From Galbibacter kalidii (GTDB taxonomy: Bacteria > Bacteroidota > Bacteroidia > Flavobacteriales > Flavobacteriaceae), in the NCBI RefSeq assembly GCF_026241135.1, contig NZ_JAPFGA010000009.1, positions 1 through 64,000 of the forward strand: a DNA stretch of 64,000 nt. Reading direction: 5' to 3'. Below the pieces are notes generated by a model, which saw nothing but the letters and a program-made list of their open reading frames with translations, had not been told where the DNA came from and searched no databases. A program made the translations under genes and the position numbers. This document shows, piece after piece, positions 44,463 to 52,402 of the stretch; position 1 is the first letter of the stretch, and the number at the start of each line of letters is the position of its first letter.

Positions 44463-44752
44463 TTTTTTTTATTAGTGGAGGCAAATATAATTAAACTCTT
44501 ATTTTCTTTCCAAATAAAATGCCAATTTTAATTATTATCAACTAATAGTGCCCAAAACGTTTTCTTATGTTTTTATCGTCAGCCTAGATTTTTTTGGCTT
44601 GGTTTATCCTGAGCGTAGCCGAAGGGTTTTTTCATCAATGAATTGCACAGCAATCATGAACACCTATAAAACAATAAAAAGAGGTGAATAAAAAAATGAA
44701 CATATGACTTTTTAAAGATTTGTTCTACCTTTATCGTGATAAACATAGAGAG
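44463..44752. other. 290-bp intergenic region, one short repeat
   Basis: AT-rich. Holds CCTGAGCGTAGCCGAAGGG (about 44608-44626), which recurs as CCTGAGCATAGTCGAAGGG near 57625. Otherwise nothing recognised. Confidence 0.5.
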
Positions 44753-45040
44753 ATGGCAATTCAGGTTCAACAGGAGGCTTCAGCAAGCAAAGGCCGCTAT
44801 TTTGTGGAAGAAAAAGGAAAAATATTGGCAGAAATGACCTATTCGGTTGCCGGTAGCGATAAGATTATTATCGATCATACCGATGTGGATGATTCCTTAC
44901 GCGGAAAAGGAGTGGGGCAGCAAATGGTAAAACAAGCGGTAGATGATGCCCGGGAAAACAATATAAAAATCCTTCCGCTGTGTCCGTTTGCAAAGTCACA
45001 GTTTGATAAGCATCCTGAATATGCTGATGTATTGGTCTAA
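44753..45040 (+). CDS. Small GNAT-fold N-acetyltransferase (YjdJ/Acetyltransf_CG type)
   Basis: 95 aa from the ATG at 44753. Compact acetyltransferase fold: GRYFVEEKGKILAEMTYSVAGSDKIIIDHTDVDDSLRGKGVGQQMVKQAVDDARENNIKILPLCPFAKSQFDKHPEYADVL, with the acetyl-CoA loop RGKGVG and a conserved C-P-F-A motif that marks this Cys-containing subfamily. Acceptor unknown. 20 bp before the next acetyltransferase gene. Confidence 0.9.
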   Translation: MAIQVQQEASASKGRYFVEEKGKILAEMTYSVAGSDKIIIDHTDVDDSLRGKGVGQQMVKQAVDDARENNIKILPLCPFAKSQFDKHPEYADVLV

Positions 45041-45059
45041 CGAATAAACTTCTTTCCTT

Positions 45060-45503
45060 TTGTATAACGTAAAAGAAATCACTTCCGAAGAAGCCCATGT
45101 GGTAAGACATCCGGTGTTACGGCCGGGAAAACCTTTTGAAACAGCCATATTTCCCGAGGATGTTTTAGATGGAACGTTTCACGTGGGGATTTTAAATGAC
45201 GGGAAGCCGGTAGGAACCATGAGTATGATCAGAAAAAACAATTCCCAATTGGAAGCTGAAAATGCCTATCAGTTAAGGGGAATGGCAATCCTTCATGAAC
45301 ACCAGCGCAAAGGCCTGGGGGAGATGATTGTACAAAAAGCCGAAGAAATGGTACTCGAAAAAGGAGGAACTTTAATTTGGTTGAATGCCCGCGAAGTAGC
45401 TTTAGGGTTTTATAAAAAAATGGGTTATGAAATAAGCGGAGATGAGTTTATGGTACCGGGAATCGGTCTACATTTTTTAATGTTTAAAAATTTAAATTTA
45501 TGA
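45060..45503 (+). CDS. GNAT-family N-acetyltransferase
   Basis: 147 aa. The start is TTG at 45060: an in-frame stop lies 15 bp upstream and no ATG is available before the conserved region. GNAT blocks: FHVGILNDGKPVGTMSMIRK, LRGMAILHEHQRKGLGEMIVQKAEEMVLEKGGTLIWLNAREVALGFYKKMGYEISGDEF, with the acetyl-CoA loop QRKGLG. Overlaps the next gene's start by 4 bp (ATGA). Confidence 0.88.
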   Translation: MYNVKEITSEEAHVVRHPVLRPGKPFETAIFPEDVLDGTFHVGILNDGKPVGTMSMIRKNNSQLEAENAYQLRGMAILHEHQRKGLGEMIVQKAEEMVLEKGGTLIWLNAREVALGFYKKMGYEISGDEFMVPGIGLHFLMFKNLNL

Positions 45504-46225
45504 TATATAAAAGGTTTTTGTTTGGTGTAGTGCTTTGTCTGTTGTGCTTTTCCGCAGGAAATGTAGTAGCACAAGAAACCTATTCCGAAGCGATTTTAAT
45601 AGGAAAAGGTACGCCTGATTTACATGGGGAAGGTATAGGTTTGCAAAAAGAAGCCTATGACGCTTTTCTGAAAATGAGAGCGGCGGCAAAAAAAGAAGGA
45701 ATCGAAATAAAAGTGGTCTCGGGATACAGGAATTTCAATCGGCAAAAAGCGATTTTTGAACGAAAATATAAGCGATATACCGCTGACGGATTGTCCCCGG
45801 AAGCTGCTATTGATAAAATTGTCGAATATTCAACCATTCCGGGGACTTCCAGACATCATTGGGGAACAGATATCGATATTATTGATAACGCAGCCGGGAT
45901 AAATAAAAATGTGTTGGATCCCGATAAATTTGTAGGGAACGGACCGTTTTGTGAGTTAAGGGAATGGCTGGAGGAACACGCCAATAGCTTCGGCTTCTAT
46001 ATCGTGTATACCGATGCCCCGGATCGAAAAGGGTTTAAGTACGAACCCTGGCACTATAGCTATGCCCCTATTTCCAAACCGATGTTAAGAGCCTATAAAA
46101 AATTGGATGTTAAAAGTATTTTGGTAGGAGAGCAACTCTTGGGAAGCGAACATCTTTCTTCCGAATTTATGGAGGCTTATATCAAAAACAATATTCTGGA
46201 TATCAATCCGGAGTTAAAAGATTGA
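45500..46225 (+). CDS. D-alanyl-D-alanine carboxypeptidase, VanY/M15B family
   Basis: 241 aa with a signal peptide (FLFGVVLCLLCFSAGNVVAQ). Zinc peptidase trimming peptidoglycan stem peptides. Seen: VVSGYRNFNRQKAIFERKYKRYTADGLSPEAAIDKIVEYSTIPGTSRHHWGTDIDI (metal His and Asp) and FKYEPWHYSYAP (ExxWH, third ligand and catalytic Glu). Third gene of a compact group with the two acetyltransferases. Confidence 0.93.
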   Translation: MIYKRFLFGVVLCLLCFSAGNVVAQETYSEAILIGKGTPDLHGEGIGLQKEAYDAFLKMRAAAKKEGIEIKVVSGYRNFNRQKAIFERKYKRYTADGLSPEAAIDKIVEYSTIPGTSRHHWGTDIDIIDNAAGINKNVLDPDKFVGNGPFCELREWLEEHANSFGFYIVYTDAPDRKGFKYEPWHYSYAPISKPMLRAYKKLDVKSILVGEQLLGSEHLSSEFMEAYIKNNILDINPELKD

Positions 46226-46250
46226 AATCGTTTAAATTTTTTTGATTGAA

Positions 46251-46321
46251 ACAAAAAAGCCTTCATCTGGGGAGAAAAGATCATTTCGCAGCCAATTGGA
46301 GAAAGTTTAAATGAGTTCATT
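46251..46321. repeat. Partial copy of the ATGAGTTCATT element
   Basis: ACAAAAAAGCCTTCATCTGGGG...CCAATTGG...AAATGAGTTCATT aligns along about 70 bp with the right half of the element at 48763-48925. Lies directly upstream of the M48 gene. Confidence 0.5.
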
Positions 46322-46359
46322 GAGTTTTTTTGTAAATTTAGGACGTCATAAATAAGATC

Positions 46360-47127
46360 ATGTTAGGCAAAAGTAGAATCCGGCTGTTCATTGGTATAGC
46401 CATTGCGTTATTCGCAGTTTTCAAATATTGTTCTTCCAAGGAAACCAATCCGTACACGGGAAAAGAACAACACATTTCATTAACTCCCGATGAAGAGATA
46501 GCCATAGGTTTACAGAGTGCGCCACAAATGGCACAACAGCACGGGGGCTTGCATCCCGATAGTAAATATCAGGCTTTTGTCGATGCTGTTGGCGAGAAAT
46601 TAGTTCGAAACAGTGTTGCGTCACAAACACCATATCAATTTGATTTTCACTTGTTGGCCGATCCGGAGGTTATCAATGCTTTTGCGCTTCCCGGTGGACA
46701 AGTATTTATTACTTATGCCTTGTTTTCTAAGTTGGAAAATGAAGATCAGCTGGCAGGGGTGTTGGGGCATGAAATAGGGCATGTCATCGGAAGGCATTCA
46801 GCCAATCAGATTTCACAACAAGGACTTACTCAAGGGATATTGAGTGGAGTGGCTGTAGGAAGTGAAAGCCAAGCTGCTATACAAATGGCTGCGGTAATCG
46901 CTAATGTGATCAATATGAAATACGGTCGCGAGGATGAATTGGAAAGTGATGATCTGGGGGTGAGGCTTATGGTAAAATCGGCTTACAATCCGCAGGAAAT
47001 GATAGGGGTGATGCAAATCCTCAAGGCAGCAGCCGGGCCAAACAGGGTTCCCGAGTTTCAAAGTACGCATCCCGATCCGGAAAATCGAATTCAAAAAATA
47101 AAAGAAGCCATTGCAAAATATCAATAA
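46360..47127 (+). CDS. M48-family zinc metalloprotease
   Basis: 255 aa. N-terminal hydrophobic helix (IRLFIGIAIALFAVFKYC), possibly a lipoprotein signal with Cys24 though the lipobox is poor. Catalytic motif LAGVLGHEIGHVIGRHSANQ (HEXXH near 137), third ligand Glu in YGREDELESDDLGVRLM, and QSTHPDPENRIQKI near the end. BepA/LoiP-like periplasmic protease, probably in outer-membrane protein quality control (inference). Confidence 0.92.
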   Translation: MLGKSRIRLFIGIAIALFAVFKYCSSKETNPYTGKEQHISLTPDEEIAIGLQSAPQMAQQHGGLHPDSKYQAFVDAVGEKLVRNSVASQTPYQFDFHLLADPEVINAFALPGGQVFITYALFSKLENEDQLAGVLGHEIGHVIGRHSANQISQQGLTQGILSGVAVGSESQAAIQMAAVIANVINMKYGREDELESDDLGVRLMVKSAYNPQEMIGVMQILKAAAGPNRVPEFQSTHPDPENRIQKIKEAIAKYQ

Positions 47128-47170
47128 AAAGTTTTTATTCACTCCCAACATCTAATTTAAACCTATAACT

Positions 47171-47983
47171 ATGCGAACACTACTACTCATTTTTTTGTTT
47201 ACAACGGTTGTTTATGGTCAAGAACGGATATACCACAGTCTTTATGAGGGGCATTCAGCTTTTGAAATAGGCAAAACCTATTCCCTTTATGGCAATGATA
47301 TAAAATTCAGAACACTTCCTTCTACAGATTCTGAAGTGATTAGCTTACTTAAAATTGGTGAAGAAGTGGAAATACTGGAAAAGACTGACGAGTTGTTAAA
47401 ATATAACGGGATAGACTCACCTTTTTATAAAGTGAAATATAATGGTAAAGAAGGTTATATTTTGGGAGGTCTGATTTCGTTGGAAAAGAAAATTTTGGGG
47501 AATTCCACTTATCTTTTTGCATATAAGAAAGAAAAAGGCAATACCCGGCCTTTTCTCCTCATTCGTCATGTTGATGAAAAAGGAGAATACACAGAAACTG
47601 TTTCTGAACTGTACACCGATCATCAGTTTTCAATTGAATTGTACGACAACAGGGGCGTTGAGGGGATTAAAAATATTATGTACGTGAGCTATATGGCAGA
47701 AGCTTGTGGTGTAGATGGTGGCGGCATCTATTATTTTCGGTTGGACAAAGAACTGAAAGAGGTTTTTAGAGTAACACAGGTGGGTGATGCCGGAGTGTAC
47801 TCGTTTGTTGAAACTTTGACTTTTCCTTCAGATAAAGAAGGGGTAAAAGGAAAGATCATTTACAACAAAAGTGTATGGGAGTCGGATGAAGAAGAAACAT
47901 GGTATAATCAACGTACAACCTATCGACAATTACGGTGGGAGAACGGAGAAATCGTGCCGAAGGAGGACGAAGATAGATTGTAA
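47171..47983 (+). CDS. SH3 domain-containing exported protein
   Basis: 270 aa, signal peptide (LLLIFLFTTVVYGQ). A bacterial SH3 domain at about 40-105 (GNDIKFRTLPSTDSEVISLLKIGEEVEILEKTD...FYKVKYNGKEGYILGGLISL). The remainder (about 110-270) is beta-rich with GVDGGGIYYFRLDKELKEVFRVTQVGDAGVYSF, not recognised. Wall- or peptide-binding is likely for the SH3 part. Single gene with terminator. Confidence 0.82.
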   Translation: MRTLLLIFLFTTVVYGQERIYHSLYEGHSAFEIGKTYSLYGNDIKFRTLPSTDSEVISLLKIGEEVEILEKTDELLKYNGIDSPFYKVKYNGKEGYILGGLISLEKKILGNSTYLFAYKKEKGNTRPFLLIRHVDEKGEYTETVSELYTDHQFSIELYDNRGVEGIKNIMYVSYMAEACGVDGGGIYYFRLDKELKEVFRVTQVGDAGVYSFVETLTFPSDKEGVKGKIIYNKSVWESDEEETWYNQRTTYRQLRWENGEIVPKEDEDRL

Positions 47984-48000
47984 AAAGTATATTAAATTAA

Positions 48001-48028
48001 AAATCCCGCCTTGAGCGGGATTTTTTTT
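48001..48028 (+). terminator. Terminator after the SH3 protein gene
   Basis: AAATCCCGC/GCGGGATTT, 5-nt loop, eight T; also usable for the convergent ankyrin gene. Confidence 0.8.
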
Positions 48029-48067
48029 GGTGGCTAAACCAAATAATTAAATTCTGAGATCATTTGA

Positions 48068-48469
48068 TCATGAATTTAATGCTTTTTCCAAAATTGCTTT
48101 GGCATCGGTAGCGTTGGACAATTCGGCATACTTTACGGCTGTAAAACCTTGTTTTGTACTTTTAGCCTTTAAATCGGCTCCCTTGTCGATCAACAGCTTT
48201 AAAATGTCCACCCGGTTGAATTTTGCCGCATACATGGCTGGTGTTAATCCGTTTGATTTTTCATTTACATCAGCGCCAAGCTCGATAAGTTTTTTTACGG
48301 TTTCAAGATCTCCCTTTACGATAGACATACAGAAAGGCGAGATGTTTGCTGGAACTGTAAATGTTGAAACATTTGATGATGTTTCAAGTGCTTTTTCGTT
48401 TTTTGATGTGTTCGCAAATGTAACTCCTACAGTTAGGAGTAATGCGGTTAAAAATGCTAATTTTTTCAT
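48068..48469 (-). CDS. Small ankyrin-repeat protein
   Basis: 133 aa, signal peptide (KKLAFLTALLLTVGVTFANT). About two and a half ankyrin repeats from residue 45: SPFCMSIVKGDLETVKKLIELGADVNEKSNGLTPAMYAAKFNRVDILKLLIDKGADLKAKSTKQGFTAVKYAELSNATDAKAIL. Exported protein-interaction module; partner unknown. Confidence 0.88.
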   Translation of the reverse strand: MKKLAFLTALLLTVGVTFANTSKNEKALETSSNVSTFTVPANISPFCMSIVKGDLETVKKLIELGADVNEKSNGLTPAMYAAKFNRVDILKLLIDKGADLKAKSTKQGFTAVKYAELSNATDAKAILEKALNS

Positions 48470-49044
48470 AAAAATTTAATTTTTGGTTCCTATTAAGAAG
48501 ACGCCCTATTTTGAGGAATGTTTCAGTATTTTTTTCGGTTTAACGAATATTTAACTTCTAGGTGTGAATTTTAGTCTATTTGTTAATGATAGGTCATATT
48601 TAGTTTGTTTTTGGGTTACCAAATTGAAGATTTGTGAAGCTTCTCACAAACCTCTGATTCCCTTTTACTATGAAAATTTATAGTATTATCTTTGACCTAG
48701 AATACAGAGCATATGAAACGAATATGAATTTTTTAATCATTTGTTTTTTGTGCATATATGATTGAACTCATCTTGACTTTTATGATTGAAGTGAAAGATG
48801 ATAATTTTTGTTCCATATGAAGGCTTTTTTGAGCCGCATAGCCATAGCTACGTGGAGAGAAAAAGACAAATATGGGGCAAAAAGAACATTTTTTTAACCA
48901 ATTAGGAGAAGTCAAGATGAGTTCATTAATAAAATTTATGTGAGCCTGCCTGCCGGCATAGACAGGAGCGCAGCGGTTCCACATGTGCAACATCCCGAAA
49001 CTTTGGGATTGCACATTTTGACCATTGCAAAAAAATTAAACAAA
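48470..49044. other. 575-bp intergenic region with inverted-repeat element upstream of gpmI
   Basis: Contains a perfect -7 box TATCTTTG (48687-48694), the 163-bp inverted-repeat element (48763-48925), a CCTGCCTGCCGGCATAGACAGG palindrome-like repeat (about 48945-48966) and a TGTGCAA...TTGCACA hairpin (about 48983-49015). No protein gene supported. Confidence 0.55.
48763..48925. repeat. Inverted-repeat element with 17-bp ends
   Basis: Ends TGAACTCATCTTGACTT and AAGTCAAGATGAGTTCA are perfect inverted copies; the inner halves remain partly complementary (TTTTTGTTCCATATGAAGG versus the right-hand ATATGGGGCAAAAAGAAC) around a central ATAGCCATAGCTA. Looks like a MITE-type or large hairpin element. 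A related partial copy is at 46251. Confidence 0.6.
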
Positions 49045-50559
49045 ATGAACAAAAAAGTTATACTGATGATTTTGGACGGTTGGGGAAAATCGCCGGATCC
49101 AAAAATTTCTGCAATTGAAAAAGCAAGTACACCTTTTATAGATTCCTTGTATAAAAAATATCCCAATGCCGATTTGTTGACCGACGGGATGAATGTCGGA
49201 CTTCCGGAAGGGCAAATGGGAAACAGTGAGGTAGGCCACATGAATTTGGGCGCCGGTAGGATTGTTTACCAAGATTTGGCCAAGATCAATATGGCTGTGG
49301 AAAATAAAACCCTTGCTGATGAAGAGGAGCTCAAAAAAGCTTTTGAATACGCCAAGGCGAATGATAAAAAAGTACATTTTCTAGGCTTGTTGAGTGACGG
49401 AGGGGTACATTCACATATCAACCACATAAAAGGTTTGTTGGATGCTTCTCATGCTTATGATCTCGATAAAGTATATGTGCACGCGTTTACCGATGGTCGT
49501 GATGTGGATCCGAAAAGTGGTAAAGGCTTTATTGAAGACATTCAGAAACATTGTGAAAAGACAAATGCGAAATTGGCTTCTGTCATCGGGAGATATTATG
49601 CGATGGATAGGGATAAACGCTGGGAACGTGTTAAACTGGCCTATGATCTTGTTGTAAACGGACAGGGAGCAAAATATACTGATGCAGCACAGGCTGTTCA
49701 AGATAGTTATGACGACGGAGTTACCGATGAATTCATTAAGCCGGTTGTATTGGAAGAAAATGGTAACCCTATTGCCAAAATTGAAGACGACGATGTAGTG
49801 ATATTTTTCAACTTCAGAACAGATAGAGGGCGTCAATTAACACAAGCATTATCCCAGGAAGATTTTCATGAACAGAACATGCATAAGCTTAATCTGTATT
49901 ATGTGACCATGACCAATTATGACGAATCTTTCCAAGGAGTGCATGTGGTGTATAAGAAAGATAATATCATTGATACTTTAGGTGAAGTAATTTCCAAAGC
50001 GGGCAAACAACAAATTCGTATCGCGGAAACGGAAAAATATCCACATGTTACCTTTTTCTTTAACGGGGGGCGTGAAGAACCGTTTGATGGTGAAAAACGA
50101 TTGTTGTGTCCATCGCCAAAAGTGGCGACCTATGATCTGCAACCGGAGATGAGCGCATATGATATTCGTGATGCTATTATCTCCGAACTTGAAAAAGAAG
50201 AGGTAGGCTTTGTGTGTTTGAATTTTGCCAATCCGGATATGGTTGGGCACACAGGGGTTATGGAAGCAGCTGTTAAGGCATGTGAAGTGGTAGATGAATG
50301 TGCCAAAGATGTGATCACAACAGCTTCAGAACATGGCTATACTACGATTGTGATTGCCGATCACGGAAATTGCGACACCATGATCAACCCGGATGGAAGT
50401 CCGAATACGGCACATACCACCAATCCGGTGCCTTTGATTTTGGTTGATGAGGACATCAAAAAAATCAAAGATGGAATTTTGGGTGATATTGCTCCTACGA
50501 TTTTAAATTTGATGGGCATTGAACAACCTGAAGCCATGACCAGACATACATTGGTATAG
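49045..50559 (+). CDS. gpmI: 2,3-bisphosphoglycerate-independent phosphoglycerate mutase
   Basis: 504 aa from the ATG at 49045 (NKKVILMILDGWGKSPDPK); upstream in-frame codons run through repeat sequence. Mn-dependent interconversion of 2- and 3-phosphoglycerate. Seen: metal site ILDGWG, catalytic Ser in GQMGNSEVGHMNLGAGRIVYQDLAKI, HAFTDGRDVDPKSG, GRYYAMDRDKRWERV, NFRTDRGRQLTQAL, NFANPDMVGHTGVMEAAVKACEVVD and VIADHGNCDTMINPDGSPNTAHTTNPVPLIL. Family-typical throughout. Confidence 0.97.
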   Translation: MNKKVILMILDGWGKSPDPKISAIEKASTPFIDSLYKKYPNADLLTDGMNVGLPEGQMGNSEVGHMNLGAGRIVYQDLAKINMAVENKTLADEEELKKAFEYAKANDKKVHFLGLLSDGGVHSHINHIKGLLDASHAYDLDKVYVHAFTDGRDVDPKSGKGFIEDIQKHCEKTNAKLASVIGRYYAMDRDKRWERVKLAYDLVVNGQGAKYTDAAQAVQDSYDDGVTDEFIKPVVLEENGNPIAKIEDDDVVIFFNFRTDRGRQLTQALSQEDFHEQNMHKLNLYYVTMTNYDESFQGVHVVYKKDNIIDTLGEVISKAGKQQIRIAETEKYPHVTFFFNGGREEPFDGEKRLLCPSPKVATYDLQPEMSAYDIRDAIISELEKEEVGFVCLNFANPDMVGHTGVMEAAVKACEVVDECAKDVITTASEHGYTTIVIADHGNCDTMINPDGSPNTAHTTNPVPLILVDEDIKKIKDGILGDIAPTILNLMGIEQPEAMTRHTLV

Positions 50560-50576
50560 TGCTGAGTATAAAGGAG

Positions 50577-50722
50577 GCATCTAAAAAATCTTAAAAGCCT
50601 TTGTCACACTGATCCTGTCGAAGTGTAGTGTAATGAAAATTAAATTGTCTTCGACAGGCCTGCCTGACGGTAGGCAGGCTCAGACTGACAAATCGAATAC
50701 GTTAAGGGCTTTTTAGATAGCC
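50577..50722. repeat. Nested inverted repeat
   Basis: Left arm GGCATCTAAAAA...AAAGCC...TGTCACACTGATCCTGTCGAAG pairs with CTTCGACAGG-[CCTGCCTGACGGTAGGCAGG]-CTCAGACTGACA...GGGCTTTTTAGATAGCC. The bracketed 20-bp palindrome (50659-50678) looks inserted into one arm. Confidence 0.6.
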
Positions 50723-50797
50723 TCATTTTGGTTTAAGGTCATTCCAACAATGTGTTAAAACCGAAAAATCTTTTTCTTTTTTGGTGGGAAACTTCAT

Positions 50798-50805
50798 TAT
50801 ATTTG
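50798..50805 (+). promoter_or_regulatory. Promoter -7 box for tatA
   Basis: TATATTTG, a perfect TAnnTTTG match 58 nt before the start. Confidence 0.45.
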
Positions 50806-50863
50806 TATAATCCTATTGCCTAAGCATTGGCTTAATGTAAAGGGATGAAAAAGGGAAGAAATT

Positions 50864-51136
50864 ATGTTTTTATTTATTAGCGGAGTAGAGATTGTATTCA
50901 TCCTATTTATAGTAGTGATGGTTTTTGGTGCGGATAGACTTCCTGAAATAGCGAGAGGATTAGGGAAAGGTATGCGTCAACTTAAGGATGCAACCGAAGA
51001 AGTTAAATCCGAGATACAAAAAACGGCAACAAAAAACGGAATCGATACAGATATCACCAAGGATATAAAAGATGAGGTTGGGAAAGTAAAAGACGAGATC
51101 GAAGAGTTTGGTGGTTCTGTAAAACGTAAATTGTAA
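50864..51136 (+). CDS. tatA: Twin-arginine translocase subunit TatA/E
   Basis: 90 aa. Short N-tail, one membrane helix (VEIVFILFIVVMVFGADRLPEIARGLGKGMRQLKDA, with the FG hinge before the amphipathic helix), then an acidic-basic tail. Forms the Tat pore for folded proteins carrying RR signals. tatC is not in the window. 2 bp before the PAP2 gene. Confidence 0.95.
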   Translation: MFLFISGVEIVFILFIVVMVFGADRLPEIARGLGKGMRQLKDATEEVKSEIQKTATKNGIDTDITKDIKDEVGKVKDEIEEFGGSVKRKL

Positions 51137-51138
51137 TA

Positions 51139-51678
51139 ATGGACAAACTCCTGGAATACGACCGGGATTTACTTGTTTTCTTCAATCACTTAGGGAGTGC
51201 AGATTACGACAATTTCTGGAAGTTCGTTACCCAAATACAAGTCTGGATACCACTTTTTCTCCTATTTGCTTTTCTGATCTACAAAACATATAAAAATCAG
51301 CAGGTTTATAAAAAACTCTTGTTTACTGTCTTGGTTTCTTTCACCACATGGATAGTAACCGAACTTATTAAAACTGTTGTCCGCCGACCGAGGCCTATTT
51401 GGAATGAATCCCTTTCCGATTCGTTAAGGGTTTTAATCGAACCGACTTCCTTCAGCTTTTTTTCAGGACATGCGTCCAGTTCCTTTGCCCTGACCACATT
51501 TGTGGTTTTGATTATCAGAAAAAAGTATAAATGGGCATCGCTATTTTACATCTGGCCCTTGCTTTTCTCTTTCAGTAGAATGTATTTCGGAGTACATTAT
51601 CCTTCGGATATTCTAGCAGGCGCATTTGTCGGGGTTTTGATCGCGGTTTTGTATTATAAAATCGTAAAGCTTAAATAA
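51139..51678 (+). CDS. PAP2-family membrane phosphatase
   Basis: 179 aa with five hydrophobic segments. Catalytic motifs complete: KTVVRRPRP (motif 1), SFFSGHASSSFALTT (motif 2, SGH) and SRMYFGVHYPSDILAGAFVGV (motif 3, with His and Asp). Likely undecaprenyl-pyrophosphate or phosphatidic-acid type lipid phosphatase. Follows tatA by 2 bp and overlaps the convergent O-methyltransferase by 8 bp. Confidence 0.92.
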   Translation: MDKLLEYDRDLLVFFNHLGSADYDNFWKFVTQIQVWIPLFLLFAFLIYKTYKNQQVYKKLLFTVLVSFTTWIVTELIKTVVRRPRPIWNESLSDSLRVLIEPTSFSFFSGHASSSFALTTFVVLIIRKKYKWASLFYIWPLLFSFSRMYFGVHYPSDILAGAFVGVLIAVLYYKIVKLK

Positions 51679-52312
51679 CCCTGGACAAAGTCAACCCATC
51701 ACGGATGGGGAGTAACACGGTTTCCACACGAGGATCTTCTTTTAATTTTTTATTGTATTTGATCAACTCCTGCGTATCCACATCGTTTTCCTTTATTTCT
51801 TCAACAACTTTTCCGCTCCACAACACATTATCAGATAAAATAAGACCTCCGGGATTCATTTTTTCAATGATTATATCAAAATAGTTGCTGTAATTACTCT
51901 TGTCGGCATCGATAAAAACGAGGTCGAATTTTAGGTCGATTTTTGGGATGATCTTTAAGGCATTTCCGGTGTGTTGGATAATTTGATCGCCGTATCCACT
52001 TTTGTCGAAATAACGTCGTTGCAAGTCGTGAAGTTCTTCATTGATATCAATAGTGTGCAAAACGCCATTTTTGGAAAGCCCTTCTGCCATACAAAGTGCA
52101 GAATACCCGGTATAAGTTCCAATTTCCAAAATAGCTTTAGGGGAAGTGATTTTTGACAAGAGACTCAGCACCCTACCTTGAAAATGTCCGCTCAACATTC
52201 GTGGTTGCAATACCTTCAAATGGGTTTCCCTGGAGAGTTCCTTAAGTATTTCCGGTTCGTCTTCGGAATGACGGGTAACGTAATCTTCGATAACTTCAGA
52301 CAAAAAATGCAT
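51671..52312 (-). CDS. Class I SAM O-methyltransferase (catechol OMT-like)
   Basis: 213 aa, methyltransferase family 3. Seen: PRMLSGHFQGRVLSLLSKITSPKAILEIGTYTGYSALCMAEGLSKNGVLHTIDINEE, LKFDLVFIDADKSNYSNYFDIIIEKMNPGGLILSDNVLWSGKV (metal-site Asp residues) and LPIRDGLTLSRV. Divalent-cation-dependent methylation of a small diol-type substrate; exact substrate unknown. Shares a divergent promoter region with kynU, but linkage to kynurenine metabolism is not established. Confidence 0.92.
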   Translation of the reverse strand: MHFLSEVIEDYVTRHSEDEPEILKELSRETHLKVLQPRMLSGHFQGRVLSLLSKITSPKAILEIGTYTGYSALCMAEGLSKNGVLHTIDINEELHDLQRRYFDKSGYGDQIIQHTGNALKIIPKIDLKFDLVFIDADKSNYSNYFDIIIEKMNPGGLILSDNVLWSGKVVEEIKENDVDTQELIKYNKKLKEDPRVETVLLPIRDGLTLSRVI

Positions 52313-52336
52313 AGGTTATGATTTTGAGATGTTTTA

Positions 52337-52344
52337 CAAAAATA
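52337..52344 (-). promoter_or_regulatory. Promoter -7 box for the O-methyltransferase
   Basis: Minus-strand TATTTTTG, a perfect TAnnTTTG match about 25 nt upstream of the start. Confidence 0.45.
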
Positions 52345-52376
52345 AGCAAGCCTGTATGATATTGCTAGTCAAATTG

Positions 52377-52385
52377 TATTTTTGC
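52377..52385 (+). promoter_or_regulatory. Promoter -7 box for kynU
   Basis: TATTTTTGC, a perfect TAnnTTTGC match. A TTG at 52382 lies inside it, so translation must start at the ATG at 52403. Confidence 0.55.
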
Positions 52386-52402
52386 TGAAAACCATTCAGT
52401 AC

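Larger units (their letters stand above)
50560..50863. other. 304-bp intergenic region with a nested hairpin
   Basis: Mainly a long imperfect hairpin (about 50577-50722) whose right arm is interrupted by a CCTGCCTGACGGTAGGCAGG palindrome, then the tatA promoter box. No gene seen. Confidence 0.6.

Noticed and set aside
48733-49014. 93-codon minus-strand reading frame upstream of gpmI
   Set aside because: It runs through the inverted-repeat element and palindromic repeats, has odd composition (many Cys, Met, Trp) and no family resemblance; best explained as chance in repeat DNA.
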